A DNA stretch of 64,000 nt from Neonectria sp. B-13 (lineage: Eukaryota > Ascomycota > Sordariomycetes > Hypocreales > Nectriaceae), in NCBI GenBank assembly GCA_002682825.1, contig NOKP01000002.1:5500309-5564308 (forward strand), read 5' to 3'. A model generated the notes under the pieces. That model worked only from the letters and a program-made list of their open reading frames with translations. It was not told where the DNA came from and made no database searches. A program made the position numbers and the translations under genes. Below, one piece after another: positions 11,306 to 23,280 of the stretch (position 1 is the first letter of the stretch; each line of letters opens with the position of its first letter).

Positions 11306-12924
11306 ACCGTCTGGATTTTCAAACAACACACTGGATAGTTAATTCAGGTTAAAAAAAAAAGAAATCCGTAGTGTAGGGTAGTCCGCGGCGCGAGGCGTTC
11401 CGTGAATAGTGTAGAGTAGTGGGAACGAAATCAATTTAACTGAAATTCAACATTATCCGAAACCGCCCTCACACATTTACCTAGCCTAGCATCGCCATCC
11501 ATTGACGCTCGAAAAGAACATCCAACACGACGTTCTTCCGAAACTCTGGGACGCTTCTGCGCATGGCATCAACGCCACCAGCGCTGCAGCAGTGCATCAA
11601 GGCCATTGCACATCCGAGAACCGCCAGTGCTCTAGTTTCGTGGCTTGGTGCCAGCGGCCGGTCCCTCCGCATCGCTCTGCTAAGCCAGTGTTGGCTGACG
11701 GCCAGAGCTGAAACTCGCGGCGAACCGCTACAAGCTGTGGATCATGATGAGGCGCTTACCTTGGCGCCTCTGCCAAGCGCCCCAAGCCTGAAGCAGATAG
11801 ACTGTCTGTACCATCCCGGAATCTGATCTCCACTTGGCGACGCAGGAACAGGGGGCTCCAGGAACGCGAGATTCGGTGGGGCGTTTCGGGTTTATGAACC
11901 GAAGGTATTCTCCGTAGCCCGTCATACTTCGCACTAGCTACCACTCCGTATCACACCACCCGGCGAAACCTCGCATAAAGAGCCAAAGGAGAAGAGGGAA
12001 CTACAGTTTCTTAAAGGCCTGACTTGCCCGTTAACCTCGAGTCGACGTAGATGGCTTAAGAGGTTACACGCGGAGTGAGATCTCCAATCCTTTTCAGATC
12101 GTCTCCGTACAATACCAAATTAGTTTACCTGTGCCTGGCAGAGGCTTCGGTTAATCAACGCGCACAAACAATACACTAACCGGAAAGAGCTGACATGGAA
12201 ATGCATGTCGCTCGGTATCGCTATCGCTATGTCCTCTCACTCTCCACGGCGCATGTCAACAACTTCTGGTGTCGACAGCATGACGCAGACTATGAGCTCG
12301 CGCGCCCGTACGCACAAGGCAATGCGCGTGGGCCGAGCTCGCACAACGCGTGTCATGAATAGGCAAAGGTAATGTTGGCGATAGACCGCGGTGGACGCCT
12401 CGCCTAACCATACCCTGAAATAGTTGTGTAGTACCCGCGCACGTTCGGTGGTTGGGCCTGCTGAAATCTAGGTTCTCACGTAGTTCACGTCTTCTTTTTG
12501 TTGCGGACCTCGTCACTGTTCTCTCATAGTTAGATGGCCAAAACCGCCACTCGACGGTAGCTCAGGTCCGCGCGTGGCTCTCATACAGGCACCGTGCCAA
12601 TTGTGGCTGGCAGCCTGCTCCTGGTCTTGATTAGATTGGTCTATGTTCGGCTTGTAACAATGCGACAGTCTTGCGCTCTGTTAGTATGAGCCGATATAGA
12701 AGATCTGTCTCACCATCTAGAGTGGGAGTTTATATCTTTATAAAGCAGTCATCCGTGGAGATTCATTGTCCATCACTCAACTTTCGTTTGTTATCTTTTC
12801 CATCACTCGTTTGTTATCTTTTATCCACCCTCATTCATTCATCTAGTTGAACCGCAAAAAGCCCCTAAACACTCATTTCTTTTTTTGATATTCGTTTCTG
12901 GACGTTTTCGACCTCAACGTCATA
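11306..12924. promoter_or_regulatory. Divergent promoter region of ega3 and agd3
   Basis: 1.6 kb without a supported gene. A TATAAA box lies at 12739-12744, 181-186 nt before the agd3 start. The agd3 leader contains a direct repeat of 16 nt (TCGTTTGTTATCTTTT) at 12784-12799 and 12807-12822. An A-rich run lies at about 11350-11360 near the ega3 start. Confidence 0.5.
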
Positions 12925-15116
12925 ATGCGTAGCTATCTAAGCTTCGTCGCTGCCGCCCTTGGCTTACTAGGGGCCAGTGACGCCCAAGCCTCCACTGCTA
13001 CCTTGGACTCAACCATCCTCATCATTGCTCCTGATGACTATTCGGCCTCGACAGCCAGTTTGGGTCTCCAGGGTTACGGCATCCCCTTCGAGAACCTATT
13101 GGTTCCTCAGGCTGGTACTGCTCTGCCCGTCATGAACTCGTCTGCCTCGCAAGGCAACTACGGTGGCATTATCGTCATTGGCTCGGTCTCTTACAATTAC
13201 GCTGGTAGCTGGCACAGCGCTCTTACTGATGCTCAGTGGACTGCTCTCTATGCTTACCAGGCGGATTTCAACGTCCGCATGGTCCGTATTAACGAGTACC
13301 CCGGCCCCTCCTTTGGTAAGTGACCATCATGGCGTCAAAACAATCTAATCGATAACTAATGACCGTAGGTGCCAGTGCCATCTCTGGCGGATGCTGCGGC
13401 AGCGGCGTGGAGCAACTTGTCAGTATCACAGACACCAGCAGCTTCGCTACTGCCAACGTCAAGACGTAAGTTGCCGATCCTCATACTTTCTACGGGAGGC
13501 TTCTTCAACTAACCACGCTCAGGAACGCTGGGTTGTCCACCATTGGCCTTTACCACATCCCCGCCACAATCACCGACTCAAACACTACTCGTCAGGTCGC
13601 TGAGTTTGGTACCGCCAGCGGCTTCCCCAGCAAGAGCGTTGCGGCTGTAATCAATAACTTCAAAGGTCGTGAGCAGTTTGTCTGGTTCCTCAGCTGGGCT
13701 CCTGACTGGTCGCAGACTTCGGCGTTCCTCCAGCATTCTCACATCCACTGGATGACTCGGGGCCTCTTCCTTGGCAAGAGAAAGATTCACCTAAGTTGCC
13801 AGATTGATGATGTTCAACTCTCCACTGGGCTTTACTCTCCTGCTGGTCGGGAGTTCAAGCTCCGGACTGGCGACCTTGATGCCCATGTCAAGTGGCAGGT
13901 TAGCCTCAATTCCCGACTGCCTGCCGGATCCGACTTCAGGCTGGAGCTTGCCCATAATGGTAATGGTGATATTATCTCTGTCACTGACGACGATGCGGCC
14001 TCTCAGGGTGTGTGCGACCCCAACTACGCAGTCGATTATGAGTCTCCTCCCGACACTCCGCTTGAGTGGGTCAAGCCTCCTGGAACTGGAACGGATCTCT
14101 GGCCTTCCGAGTTCGTCAAGTATGGCTGGTCACCGGCCTGTGCCAAGCGGGATGCGTTTGCCTCGTGGTTCTTAAATGCCAACAACCTCAATCAGTTTGC
14201 TCATCTTTCCCACACCTTCACCCACGAAGAGCTGAACAATGCCACATACCGCGACGCTGCTCGTGAGATCCAATTCAACCAGGCTTGGCTGGCCCAGATG
14301 GGTATCGATAAGGCCACTCGATTCTCTGCACATGGCCTCATTCCCCCCGCTATCACGGGTTTGCACAACGCCGATGTTATCAAGGCTTGGGTGGATAACG
14401 GTATCTACTACGTCGTCGGCGACAACACCCGCAGCCCCTTGCGCAACCCCGGCAGCAAGTTCTGGCCATTGATTAGCACTGTTGCTGCAAATGGCTATGA
14501 TGGCCTCGTCATTGTGCCCCGGTATGCCACCACCATCTACTACAACTGCGACACAGCCGCGTGTACGACATTAGAGTGGGTTCAGACGTCTGGAGGTCAA
14601 GGCACTTTCAGTAACCTTTTGGCTCAGGCTAAGAAGGATAACACGCGCTACCTACTTTCGCTGATGTCCGATCCTTACATGTTCCATCAGGCCAACATGC
14701 GTCAGACCGACATGATTACCACCACTGTTGGAAGTCAGACCGGTAAAATGTCCCTCGTCACATCATGGACTGAGACTATTGCCCAGGAGATGACTCGCCT
14801 GACTAACTGGCCCATCACGTCACTGAAGCATGATGACACCGCTCAGTATTTCCTCAATAGAAAGACCGTCGACGACTGTCACCCAAAGCTCTCATACGCT
14901 TTCTCTGATAACGGCTTGTCAATCAAGTCGATCACTGTCACTGCCAATAGCAACCAATGCGGCGCGCCTATTCCCGTCACCATTCCCTCAGGCTCTGTTT
15001 CTGCCTCCGGCGGCTCTGTCACTGCGGACCAGGTCGGCAGCGAGCCTCCGATCCAATGGGTCACCCTGAACGGCTCACCTGTCACGCTCTCTCTTAGTGC
15101 GCCTATTCTCTTTTGA
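12925..15116 (+). CDS. agd3: Secreted galactosaminogalactan deacetylase (Agd3, CE18)
   Basis: Exons 12925-13315, 13369-13465 and 13523-15116 (introns 53 and 57 nt, frame kept) encode 693 residues. The N-terminus is a typical signal peptide ending near DAQA. The N-terminal domain starts TILIIAPDDYSAS. A NodB-like catalytic region carries the metal and base aspartates D258-D259 (SCQIDDVQLS) and the metal-binding HTFTH motif (H393, H397). A C-terminal beta-rich domain follows. Agd3 removes acetyl groups from GalNAc in secreted GAG, making it cationic and adhesive. It is somewhat shorter than my recollection of the A. fumigatus protein (about 800 residues). It closes the five-gene cluster and is divergent from ega3. 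Confidence 0.92.
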
Positions 15117-15462
15117 GTTGCACCTTCGGAGGGAAAATGTTGTGTATGATGTGAATATATAGCTAGGGATTGGGTCTCTTTCACCTCTTAACATAGTTAA
15201 TATAATATTATACACACACGGTCCATATCTGGCTTCCCATCAACCCACACGTAGTATTTCCGCCAAGCCTCAAGCTCACTATGCTCTAGGGTATGCCGTG
15301 GTGGTCGGCTTGAACACTGCTTCGTGTAATGTTGGAATTCCGTTCTTCTTGGATGTGTAGGTTAGTCACGGGCCTTTCATGGTATTTAGAATAGTTGTGG
15401 GACATCAGTCTTCCTGGAGCCTATGATCTGAAGGAAGCAAGGAGCTGATTTGAAGCATATCA
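15117..15462. other. Intergenic between convergent agd3 and a CorA-like gene
   Basis: 3' flanking sequence of two convergent genes, with an AT-rich segment near 15195-15215. Nothing else is recognised. Confidence 0.5.
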
Positions 15463-17411
15463 TTATCCACGCCTCTTACAAAACACCGTCCACACCAGAT
15501 ACGCCAGGATGATGGTCACTGTGATGGGCCCAGAAATTACCCAAAACAAGTGTCCCTTGCCCTCCCAGTTATAAACTGGGGCGTCCATGAAGCCCTACAA
15601 ACCCATGTTAGTCGTGAGTAGTCTACGAAGATACACCGAGCACTTGCCGCAACAGCCGTCCCCGGGAGGAAAATCATGGTCAACAGAGCGATGGCTTTCA
15701 TTTGCTTCGCATCATCAATTGCCACATTCGAGTCCTTTCTTGCCAGATCCGCAAGTTCCTGCCAATCCCAAGTCAGCTAGTAGTCCTCCGCTGTCAACGA
15801 CACGACTCAACATACCTTCTGAAAGGCGAGCGATGTTGCTTGTAAGATGTTCTCGCACCGCATCAGGGCCTCCTCAAAAGTCTCCTTCGCCCTCTTGAAG
15901 TATTCTTCGGGAATTAGCAAGAACCCTTCAGCGTGTAGCGGTTCAAGCAAAGGCAGTGAAGGGCAAACGTCAATTAGCTTGTCAAGTTGAGTCGTCCAAA
16001 TTGTGAGCTGTGTTTTAAGATATCCCACGCGTGTGTATATCTCGTAGAAACCGTTCTGGTTGCTTTTATTTGGGAGGTTTTTGTATTGTTTCCGCCCTGG
16101 GTGATCTTGAAGCTTGGTCATCAGCGCATTAATCATACCGTCGACTTGGTGAAGACGATGTATCTGTTCAAGCTCTAAGAACGCAGAAATGAGTACGAAT
16201 GGATTTGTAATGTAGTCTTTGTTCTTTCGAATTCGAAAGGTCATGTCGGCCACATCTTTCACAGAGTCGTATCCCACGAAGAAGCCAAAAGTTTGATGGC
16301 TATCGGGGAAGTAGGTGATATTTATCGCTGTATGGTTGCTCAAAACCGAGTCCACGCACAGGATGTACACTAATAATCATATTAGCGATTAGGTTCATTC
16401 TATATCGGTCGCAAAATCATTGACCTTCGCATTTCTGGCCTTGAATAGAGCTTGTCAATCTCCTAAACATCGTTCTTGGCCGACGAAGGATATAGAGGAA
16501 GATAGCCGGCACGTGCATTCGTTGCAAAATGTCTTTAAAGATGACTTTTCGGACCGGCATGTAAGAGAGTGCGTATCGATCATGCCCCACGCTCGGGTAC
16601 GCCTGACGATCCAGTTCTCTTCGTGGGCACATACTGAAAGTAATTATTAGTAGAGATTACGGATGCAAGCGAATTTGCAGGGTTTTCTTTGGGGTCTAAA
16701 CAAGTACTCACAGGAGAGAGAACGACGGCCTTAATGTGCTTGAGATGGGGGGTACATCCTGGTGGGAATGTCAGACTGCCTCTTGGCTTGTTGGTCGATC
16801 ACTCGACTCGTTTAGCCGTACCTGAATCTTCCACGAGCTCCATTCCTTCTCAAAGTGGACTGTGATATTGCGTGGTGGTTCCTTGACTAGTTAGCATCGC
16901 GAATTACGAGGATAGTGAGAAAGAGAAGCCAGCCCTACCATTACGAGACTGGAGCTGGTGATTGAGTAGCATGGTCTCGGAGAGACTTCAGGTTGGTAGA
17001 ATGGATACAAAGCGTCATCTTTCGGGCCAAATTCGCGCCATACACAGTCCATCTGAGCGGAAATGGCAAACCTCTTGATTTGCCAGGTTTTGGGGATTAT
17101 GAAAAGATTTTGAACTATATAGAACTGAGATTCTTGAATCCCATGGGGTAGTGGACAGGATCTCATACCTTGACACGATCCACAGCCTAGGTCATGATTA
17201 ATGGCAACACAGCTTTGAAACCCGACCAAGTTCCGGGGCTGCAGGAATTCGCCTATTTTGTCCAACCATTGCTCGCAAAAATGGTCACATTGGGCGTGAT
17301 CCCCGGGTGAACTGCATATTGCTGCAAGAGAGAGCCAATAATTTGAGGTTGCGTTCGCCTGAGTCGTTCGTCGTCTTCACTCGCCACGGGAAGCGTGATG
17401 GGAAGCTGCAT
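15463..17411 (-). CDS. CorA-like fungal membrane protein, multi-exon
   Basis: The 3' exons are clear: 15463-15594, 15648-15758, 15816-16369, 16425-16633, 16712-16758, 16822-16881, and an exon beginning at 16939 and reading upstream. The C-terminus has the signature of a large Pezizomycotina family annotated as CorA-like: LARKDSNVAIDDAKQMKAIA, a hydrophobic stretch (LLTMIFLPGTAVA), then a second membrane helix (WVISGPITVTIILAYLVW). Two C-terminal helices fit a CorA-type topology, but whether this family moves Mg2+ is unproven. The 15595-15647 intron uses a GC donor. The 5' end is uncertain: the best model starts at the ATG at 17411 and splices (about 66 nt) into the QWLDKIGEFLQPRNLVG frame. 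The gene is divergent from the small gene at 17612. Confidence 0.7.
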
Positions 17412-17611
17412 ATTGATACTTGTGCCTAGCCACCAAACTGAGCCTTAAAGATCTCTTGAAGCGCAAATTTGGACATTCTCATCTTCGCTGACAATCTGTC
17501 TCAGTTGCGCACGACTGGGTAAGCCCCTGCCCCGAAGGCCATTCTCTACTTCAAGAAAGCTGCAACTTTGCTACCCAATCATATTCATCGCGTCACATTC
17601 CATTGAGCACC

Positions 17612-18007
17612 ATGTTTGCATGGTTCAAGAGAAAAAAAGAGGGGAAATGGATTGTTCAACCCGGCGTTGTCTTTCAAGCCTCGTCATATGATTCGGGAGT
17701 AGTCATCCCTCAGCTGGATGCTGCCATTGGACAGGGCAAGTACCGGCTCATAGAGGTAACGAAAATTCCTGTACAAGGATAAAGAAACGATAAGTTGCTA
17801 ACAATGAGAAGGACTTGCGACTCCCAGATCGGTTTAACCTAGAAGTGAAGAAGCTCCTTGATCCGGTATGATGCGAGTCTCCTCGGAAAGAGCTCTACTA
17901 ACTAAAAGAAACAGGAGACATTACGGGTTGTACAACAGATAGCAGATGACAGAACCGAATGGATGAAAAGGTTCAAATCCGAAATATTAAGTGAACCGAC
18001 TGCTTGA
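17612..18007 (+). CDS. Small unknown protein, 96 residues in three exons
   Basis: Exons 17612-17755, 17812-17865 and 17915-18007 join in frame, with phase-0 introns of 56 and 49 nt bearing GTAACG and GTATGA donors and good branch points (GCTAAC, ACTAAC). The 96-residue product starts MFAWFKRKKEGKW, is basic at the N-terminus, and ends with an amphipathic helix-like region (VVQQIADDRTEWMKRF). No signal peptide, membrane segment or known domain is seen. Each exon is too short to stand out alone; the case rests on two consistent introns and a clean stop. It is divergent from the CorA-like gene about 200 nt away, so the two may share a promoter. Confidence 0.65.
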
Positions 18008-18265
18008 TTTGATAGCTTCAATATACTTCATTTTGTCATCTGAGTTCAGATGTGTTTTCCTCTTCATTGTTCTCAACAGAGGCTTTTCTTTGTCTCATTC
18101 AGACCAATTTGGCGCCGTAAGCTTGAAATCTGCGGTTTGGAACGAGAAGTCGACACCATGAAGATGCTTTAGGCTGATAGAGATAATTACCTCTCGCTTT
18201 CCAACAAATCTAGGTCAAAGGGTATATCAGCAATCATTCAACACTTGCGATATGAAGGCTAGGAG

Positions 18266-20865
18266 TTAACCTTCGGTACACGAATCGAGTTCGTATTTCC
18301 TGCGATTTGATCTGGCCTGGCATTCCATGAATGAGAGGAAAAAAGAAGGAGGCCGAATGAATGAAGACGTGTCGTCTAGAGAGGTATCCTGAAAGTAGGC
18401 CGGATCACCCTCCGGCATGCAATCGAGTCTTTCCACGAGGTCCGAGACGACGATACGGTTCCGAGGTCTCTTTGGCTCGAGCATTCGTTTCAGAGGATTC
18501 ATTTGGCTTAGCATTGTTAGGATGCCCGCCTTGCCCTGCTCCGATGCAGAGCTATGAGGTTCATGATTTAGGCCAAGCATATCCTGGACGACAAGCTCCA
18601 CGACATCGTGGATGAATGGAGGAGCCCATGCAGCGTTGTGCACCTTGGCGATCCACTATGTAACACGTCCATTAGTCAGTGATGTAGTTAGGCAACAAAG
18701 GTAAGAATCGCGAGAGTACCTTTAAAACACCCTCGCTGATTGAGATCTCAAGACCTGGACCGTAACCCCACTTGATCACGGAACGAGTCTCGTAAAACAC
18801 GCGTACCAAAACGGATGACCTAGGAATGCACTGTGGTTCCCGGTCTTCAGCGAAGCTTTCCAGACCATCATAGCCAAATATCAGCCATACACTGAATTCC
18901 AGGAACAGACAGCCCATCGCCCAAATATCCAGAGCCTGGCCTGTCTCCCAACCCAGCCCAGATTCTGGAGGAGTGTAGTAATACGCCATGTGGGACGGAA
19001 AAACTCGGTTGGCGGAGACTGTATGGTGGTACTGCGTGAGGCCAAAGTCGGCGAGCTGAAGAATGCCGAGGTCGTCCTCAACCCCGTCCCAATTCCTGAA
19101 TAGGAGAATATTCTCCGGCTTGATGTCGCCATGAATACCCTTGTTTCGGGGATCCAGGTCCGAGTCAATCCGGAACCTGGCGAATTGATGCAAGATCAAC
19201 AGCGCGTGGGAGAGGCCTTTCATTTGACGAGCCATCCATTGCGAGAGCCTTTGCATACATTCTGCATCCCGCGGCCGGGAGCTTTCCCTCCAGAAGTCTC
19301 GAAGGTTGCAGTTAGCGCAAGGGAAAATAAAGTAGAACGTGGGACCACTATCGGAGGCCACCTCAAACGTAGCCAAGAGTTTCGAGATGTGGTCCGTTTT
19401 ATGGTTCTTGGAGATGCTATTCAACCGACCAAGGACGTTGGACTCATCTTCGAAAGCTTTTCGTTTCTGAGAGTAGAGGCGCTTGATAGCGAACAGCCGT
19501 TTCCCTGTCTCCTCCTGCTATTTGTTAGCATTTCTAGCCTATATTCAAATATGTGCCATCACGACTGACCTGCCGTGTGTATGTCTTCAGGTTCCCGTGG
19601 CTCCTGGGCAATTCGACTTTCATGACACAGGAAAACCCTCCCTCACGCAGCTTACCACTATGGCGAATAAAAGGCATTGCCACCATCGTGGGGAAGCAAT
19701 AGTGATGGCATATCTTATCGTCGAACTTGAAGTAGGGTGCATTCAATTTCCGCTGGTAATCCTCAAAGGCCGAAATGTCGGCGTAGGCCCAACCCTGGAA
19801 GCACGGATGGCGAACATTGCTATCGACAAGTGCAAGTTGGTATTCGTTATTGGAGTCTCCGATGTTCTGTAGTGGGAGGAGCCCATCGTCCAAGCGTTTT
19901 TCGGCAAAGAAACGGATCTGGTCATGTTTGCGGATGAGAATGAGAATGGCAAGGATCTTGCGGTACGAGACAAATTCGGTGTCCGCCCTCGAGGAAGGCA
20001 TCCCGCATATTGTCCTAGCAAGATCCGACTTCTCCTCATCACTGACATTCACCAGCTCGCATTTATCAAGGATCATCCGAACGCGCTTCTGTGTCATGAA
20101 AGTCCATAACGTGACGTCGGACAGAAAGTTGTTAGTGCAGGGGATGAGCATCCTATGATCACAACCTTTGCGCGGCATCAGTCTGTTTCTAACGTCCGAC
20201 AGTGTAATTTGACCATCTTCGTCATCTTCTTCGCTTGAATATTCTTTCGTCGTTGAATCGGAAGACAACATAACTTGCTGGTCATTCTGGCGTGGGCTTG
20301 GCGATTCCTCCGGGGCTTTCTCTAGATGCATTCCAAGCGCTACACGTATAGCTGCGCTGCCAAGTATCGGATCAGCCGAACTGTTGGCGCGTGCTTCCGA
20401 GGATTCAAAGAGGGATCCCATTTGAAGAGTACTGTCCTCGAAGCTTCCAGGTGACTCCTTTGGCCCAAAAATTTGCGCCAGATACTCAAGCATGAAGCTC
20501 CGATATTGCTGTGCTTCGATACGGGTTGGGAGGCCAGTGAGTTCTGTGAATGCTGCGGACCCAGTCGAAATATTTGGTGGGGTATTTCCACGTATAGCAG
20601 CTTGCCATGGCATCAACGGCGCGGAGTCCATCGCGTTGCTGGTATTTGCGATGCCCGGATTACCGTCGGGCGGAGTATCGCTGCCGTGCATCTCAATGGG
20701 TACACTAAACTATGCCAGTGTTAGCGATCAGATGACCAGTTGGACTTAGACTGAGAGAAGTCGTACCCGAAATGCGGGCCTTAAGCAGAAGTAAAGCACG
20801 GTCAGGGCGGCGCAGAAGGCCGTCCCAAATAAGACTTGCAGAAGCCAAAGAGACGTTTCTATCAT
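18266..20865 (-). CDS. Signal-anchored protein kinase
   Basis: Exons 20767-20865, 19570-20709, 18720-19514 and 18266-18655 (introns 57, 55 and 64 nt, all phase 0) encode 807 residues. Exon 1 is essentially one membrane helix (LLQVLFGTAFCAALTVLYF) after MIETSLW, which suggests a plasma-membrane or endomembrane signal anchor. A region of about 300 residues without recognised domains follows, with an acidic Ser/Glu patch. The kinase domain has a glycine loop (LREGGFSCV), the VAIK-type lysine K424 (FAIKRL), the catalytic loop HGDIKPEN (D543), DFG at D569, and YYYTPPE and DIWAMGC further on. The key residues are present, so it is probably active on Ser/Thr. The substrate is unknown. Confidence 0.85.
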
Positions 20866-23280
20866 GGTAGCTTTCACTCTACAATGAATCGGTATCAATG
20901 ATCGGATACTGTAGCTCATCGGGCTACTTATAGTAGAAATTCGTGTCGCACGGCGACTTGTTGGTTCATCACAGCTTACGATTGTTCGGTTTAGCAGCAT
21001 AGTGACAAACCTCTCGATGGCTCCCAGCCGATTGCCACCAAACAGCCATTCACGCTATGGCGAAAGCCGATTGCCGCGGTGCTTTCACATGGTGCAGGAG
21101 TCCAAACAATTAGAAAGGCACATGGCTGATGCCTCGTAAGTGAATGGGCCTTGTCGACTGACTCAATCACAGAGACAACTTCCGATATGGTCATACATCA
21201 ACGCATTCTGACCCGGACTTGTAACATGTGCTTGTAATGAGCAATAAATCATGGCTGGAGATTGTTGTGTTTAGATTCAAGAGAGACGGTTCTCCAGCCA
21301 GAATACATACTCGAAATAACACGATTACATGCCGCAGTTTGCCAGTAGCTGTGACACTTTCGATGGTGGGATATAGTCTTTGTGCGGCTTCAATAAAAAA
21401 TCTTTGTGGAAACCCAGCTCAAGAGGACGCACAGGGAAAACTGTGAATGGGTTGAGTGGGGATATGATGAATCACACCCCCTTACGTTTCCCGAAACACG
21501 CGGCCAAGGGCCTTGGGTTGCATTGGAAACATCAACGCCAAGAGGCACAGATCCGGGGCATTTTGCTACGTAGCACTGGACTTCTGGGGGCGATTGTTTT
21601 GTCCACAGTCCAGCCGACGCGGGAAACATGGGTAGCAACGTCAAAACTCTCCGAGCTAATCTATATGACACTGCGTGAGCTGTCGCGAGCTCTAGGGGAC
21701 GGAAGTTCATGAGCGAAGTCGTGTGGTAGTAAATGCTGCTGTGGAATAGGCAGAACCGAACTGTGTATCTTTTTCACGTGTCAGCATGTCAGCATGCTCA
21801 ATATCCAAGAGCCTTGCTCTCCTGCTGCCCTGACTCATTTACGGGGGATTGCTGTTTTGTCGTGTTTGTTGGTGCGCCCAACAGAGACAGGAAATTGCAT
21901 CCCAGAAACCCCGGTTCCCTTTCACACATTTTGTCAGCGACTCGTCAACAATCCGTGATGACGGGTCAAGCGTGATGGATTCACCTGTGGGACGCGCTGG
22001 GAGGGCGCGAAACTCAACAATTCCATGTCGAATACTACAAGGGAAAGCTCCATCATCCCCTTTCACTCCAAACTGATGTTGCCAGATAGATTGAGGACCT
22101 GCATGAAAAATCATGCCGTTGGCGAATGATATGGATGCATCGCGGGAAATGTACGCTGTGGGGCAGAGGCATCAGGGTTCAACCTGTCAGTGGCGCAAGT
22201 GAAGCAACAGATTAATAAATCCAGCAGAAGTTGGCAGCGGGATGTTGGCTCGTTATTGTAGGCGATACATGCTCTGTCGCAGCCCATGAATCTCTCCGAA
22301 ACCAACAGAACTTCGTTCCGGGTTACCCGGTTGTTTTGATTCGAAAACTTGCTCAATGGACGCGACCTCACCACGTCGGCGAGTCTTGGCGATGTTGTCT
22401 GAGAAGCCGAGGTGATGCGGTCGAGGTGATAATGTTCCACGTCACGAGAGCGACATGGTTTCTTGGTAGACGGTGACGGACGCATTGACGCTCGACGCAA
22501 AACGCCCAGGCTCTGCGACACGAGCGACCGATTTCCCCTCATTACCATGCGGTGTGAGTTGATCTTTATGGGCTCGGGGCTTCAGAATCTGGCGATGCGA
22601 GCCTATCTAAATGCTCATGTCTCAGCGCCGTGTCTGAGGCTCAGCTCTGCCATCTCCCAAACTCGGATAGATTCGCTTCAGGCCTCAGTGCGACGACAAC
22701 GCGGCCATAACATTCCATCTCGCGGATTCTTGGGAAGATCGATCGAGCCACGGAACGGGCCACGGACTTGGATTCTCCGTCTGGGGGCCGGGGTTCCGGT
22801 GACAAACCCCGGCTCACTGGAACTGAAGCGACGGGTCGACCGCTAATAATCCCTGTCCGCTACCTGATTTTCATCTCTACTTGAAATTGAAGGGATCCTC
22901 TAGTCTGTCTCAGCCCTACCAAAATGGCCTCAGTTAGTCTTTTGCTCACTCGCGAGCCTCCGTGTAGGTGCAGATGCGAGATTGGCCTCGGATAAGCTGG
23001 AAGCGCAGACAACAAAAGGACGAGCATGGCCGCCCGTTCTGCCAGTTCCTGTTGCTTCAACCACCTTATTCTTCTCCCTCTCCAACCAGTCGCTCTTTTG
23101 ACTTTGCAAGTCCTCGAGATAACCTGGTGTCATCTCGATCACATTCATTCATCCATTCACACATTCATTTATTGCTGTACCGTTTCTCTGTCTACTCTTG
23201 GCAACCCTCGGCTAGCACCAGGACCCATCATTGAAACCTCCATATCTTGACATCCTTACCTATACTTTACTACCTCCACC
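20866..23280. other. Intergenic, 2.4 kb, between divergent kinase and expansin-like genes
   Basis: No supported gene. Short frames on both strands lack family resemblance or plausible introns. The last 150 nt carry imperfect CATT-rich and pyrimidine-rich sequence, as expected for the leader of the expansin-like gene. Confidence 0.5.

Noticed and set aside
22111..22548. 145-codon minus frame between kinase and expansin-like genes
   Set aside because: Ser/Arg/Thr-rich composition without motif, signal peptide or introns.
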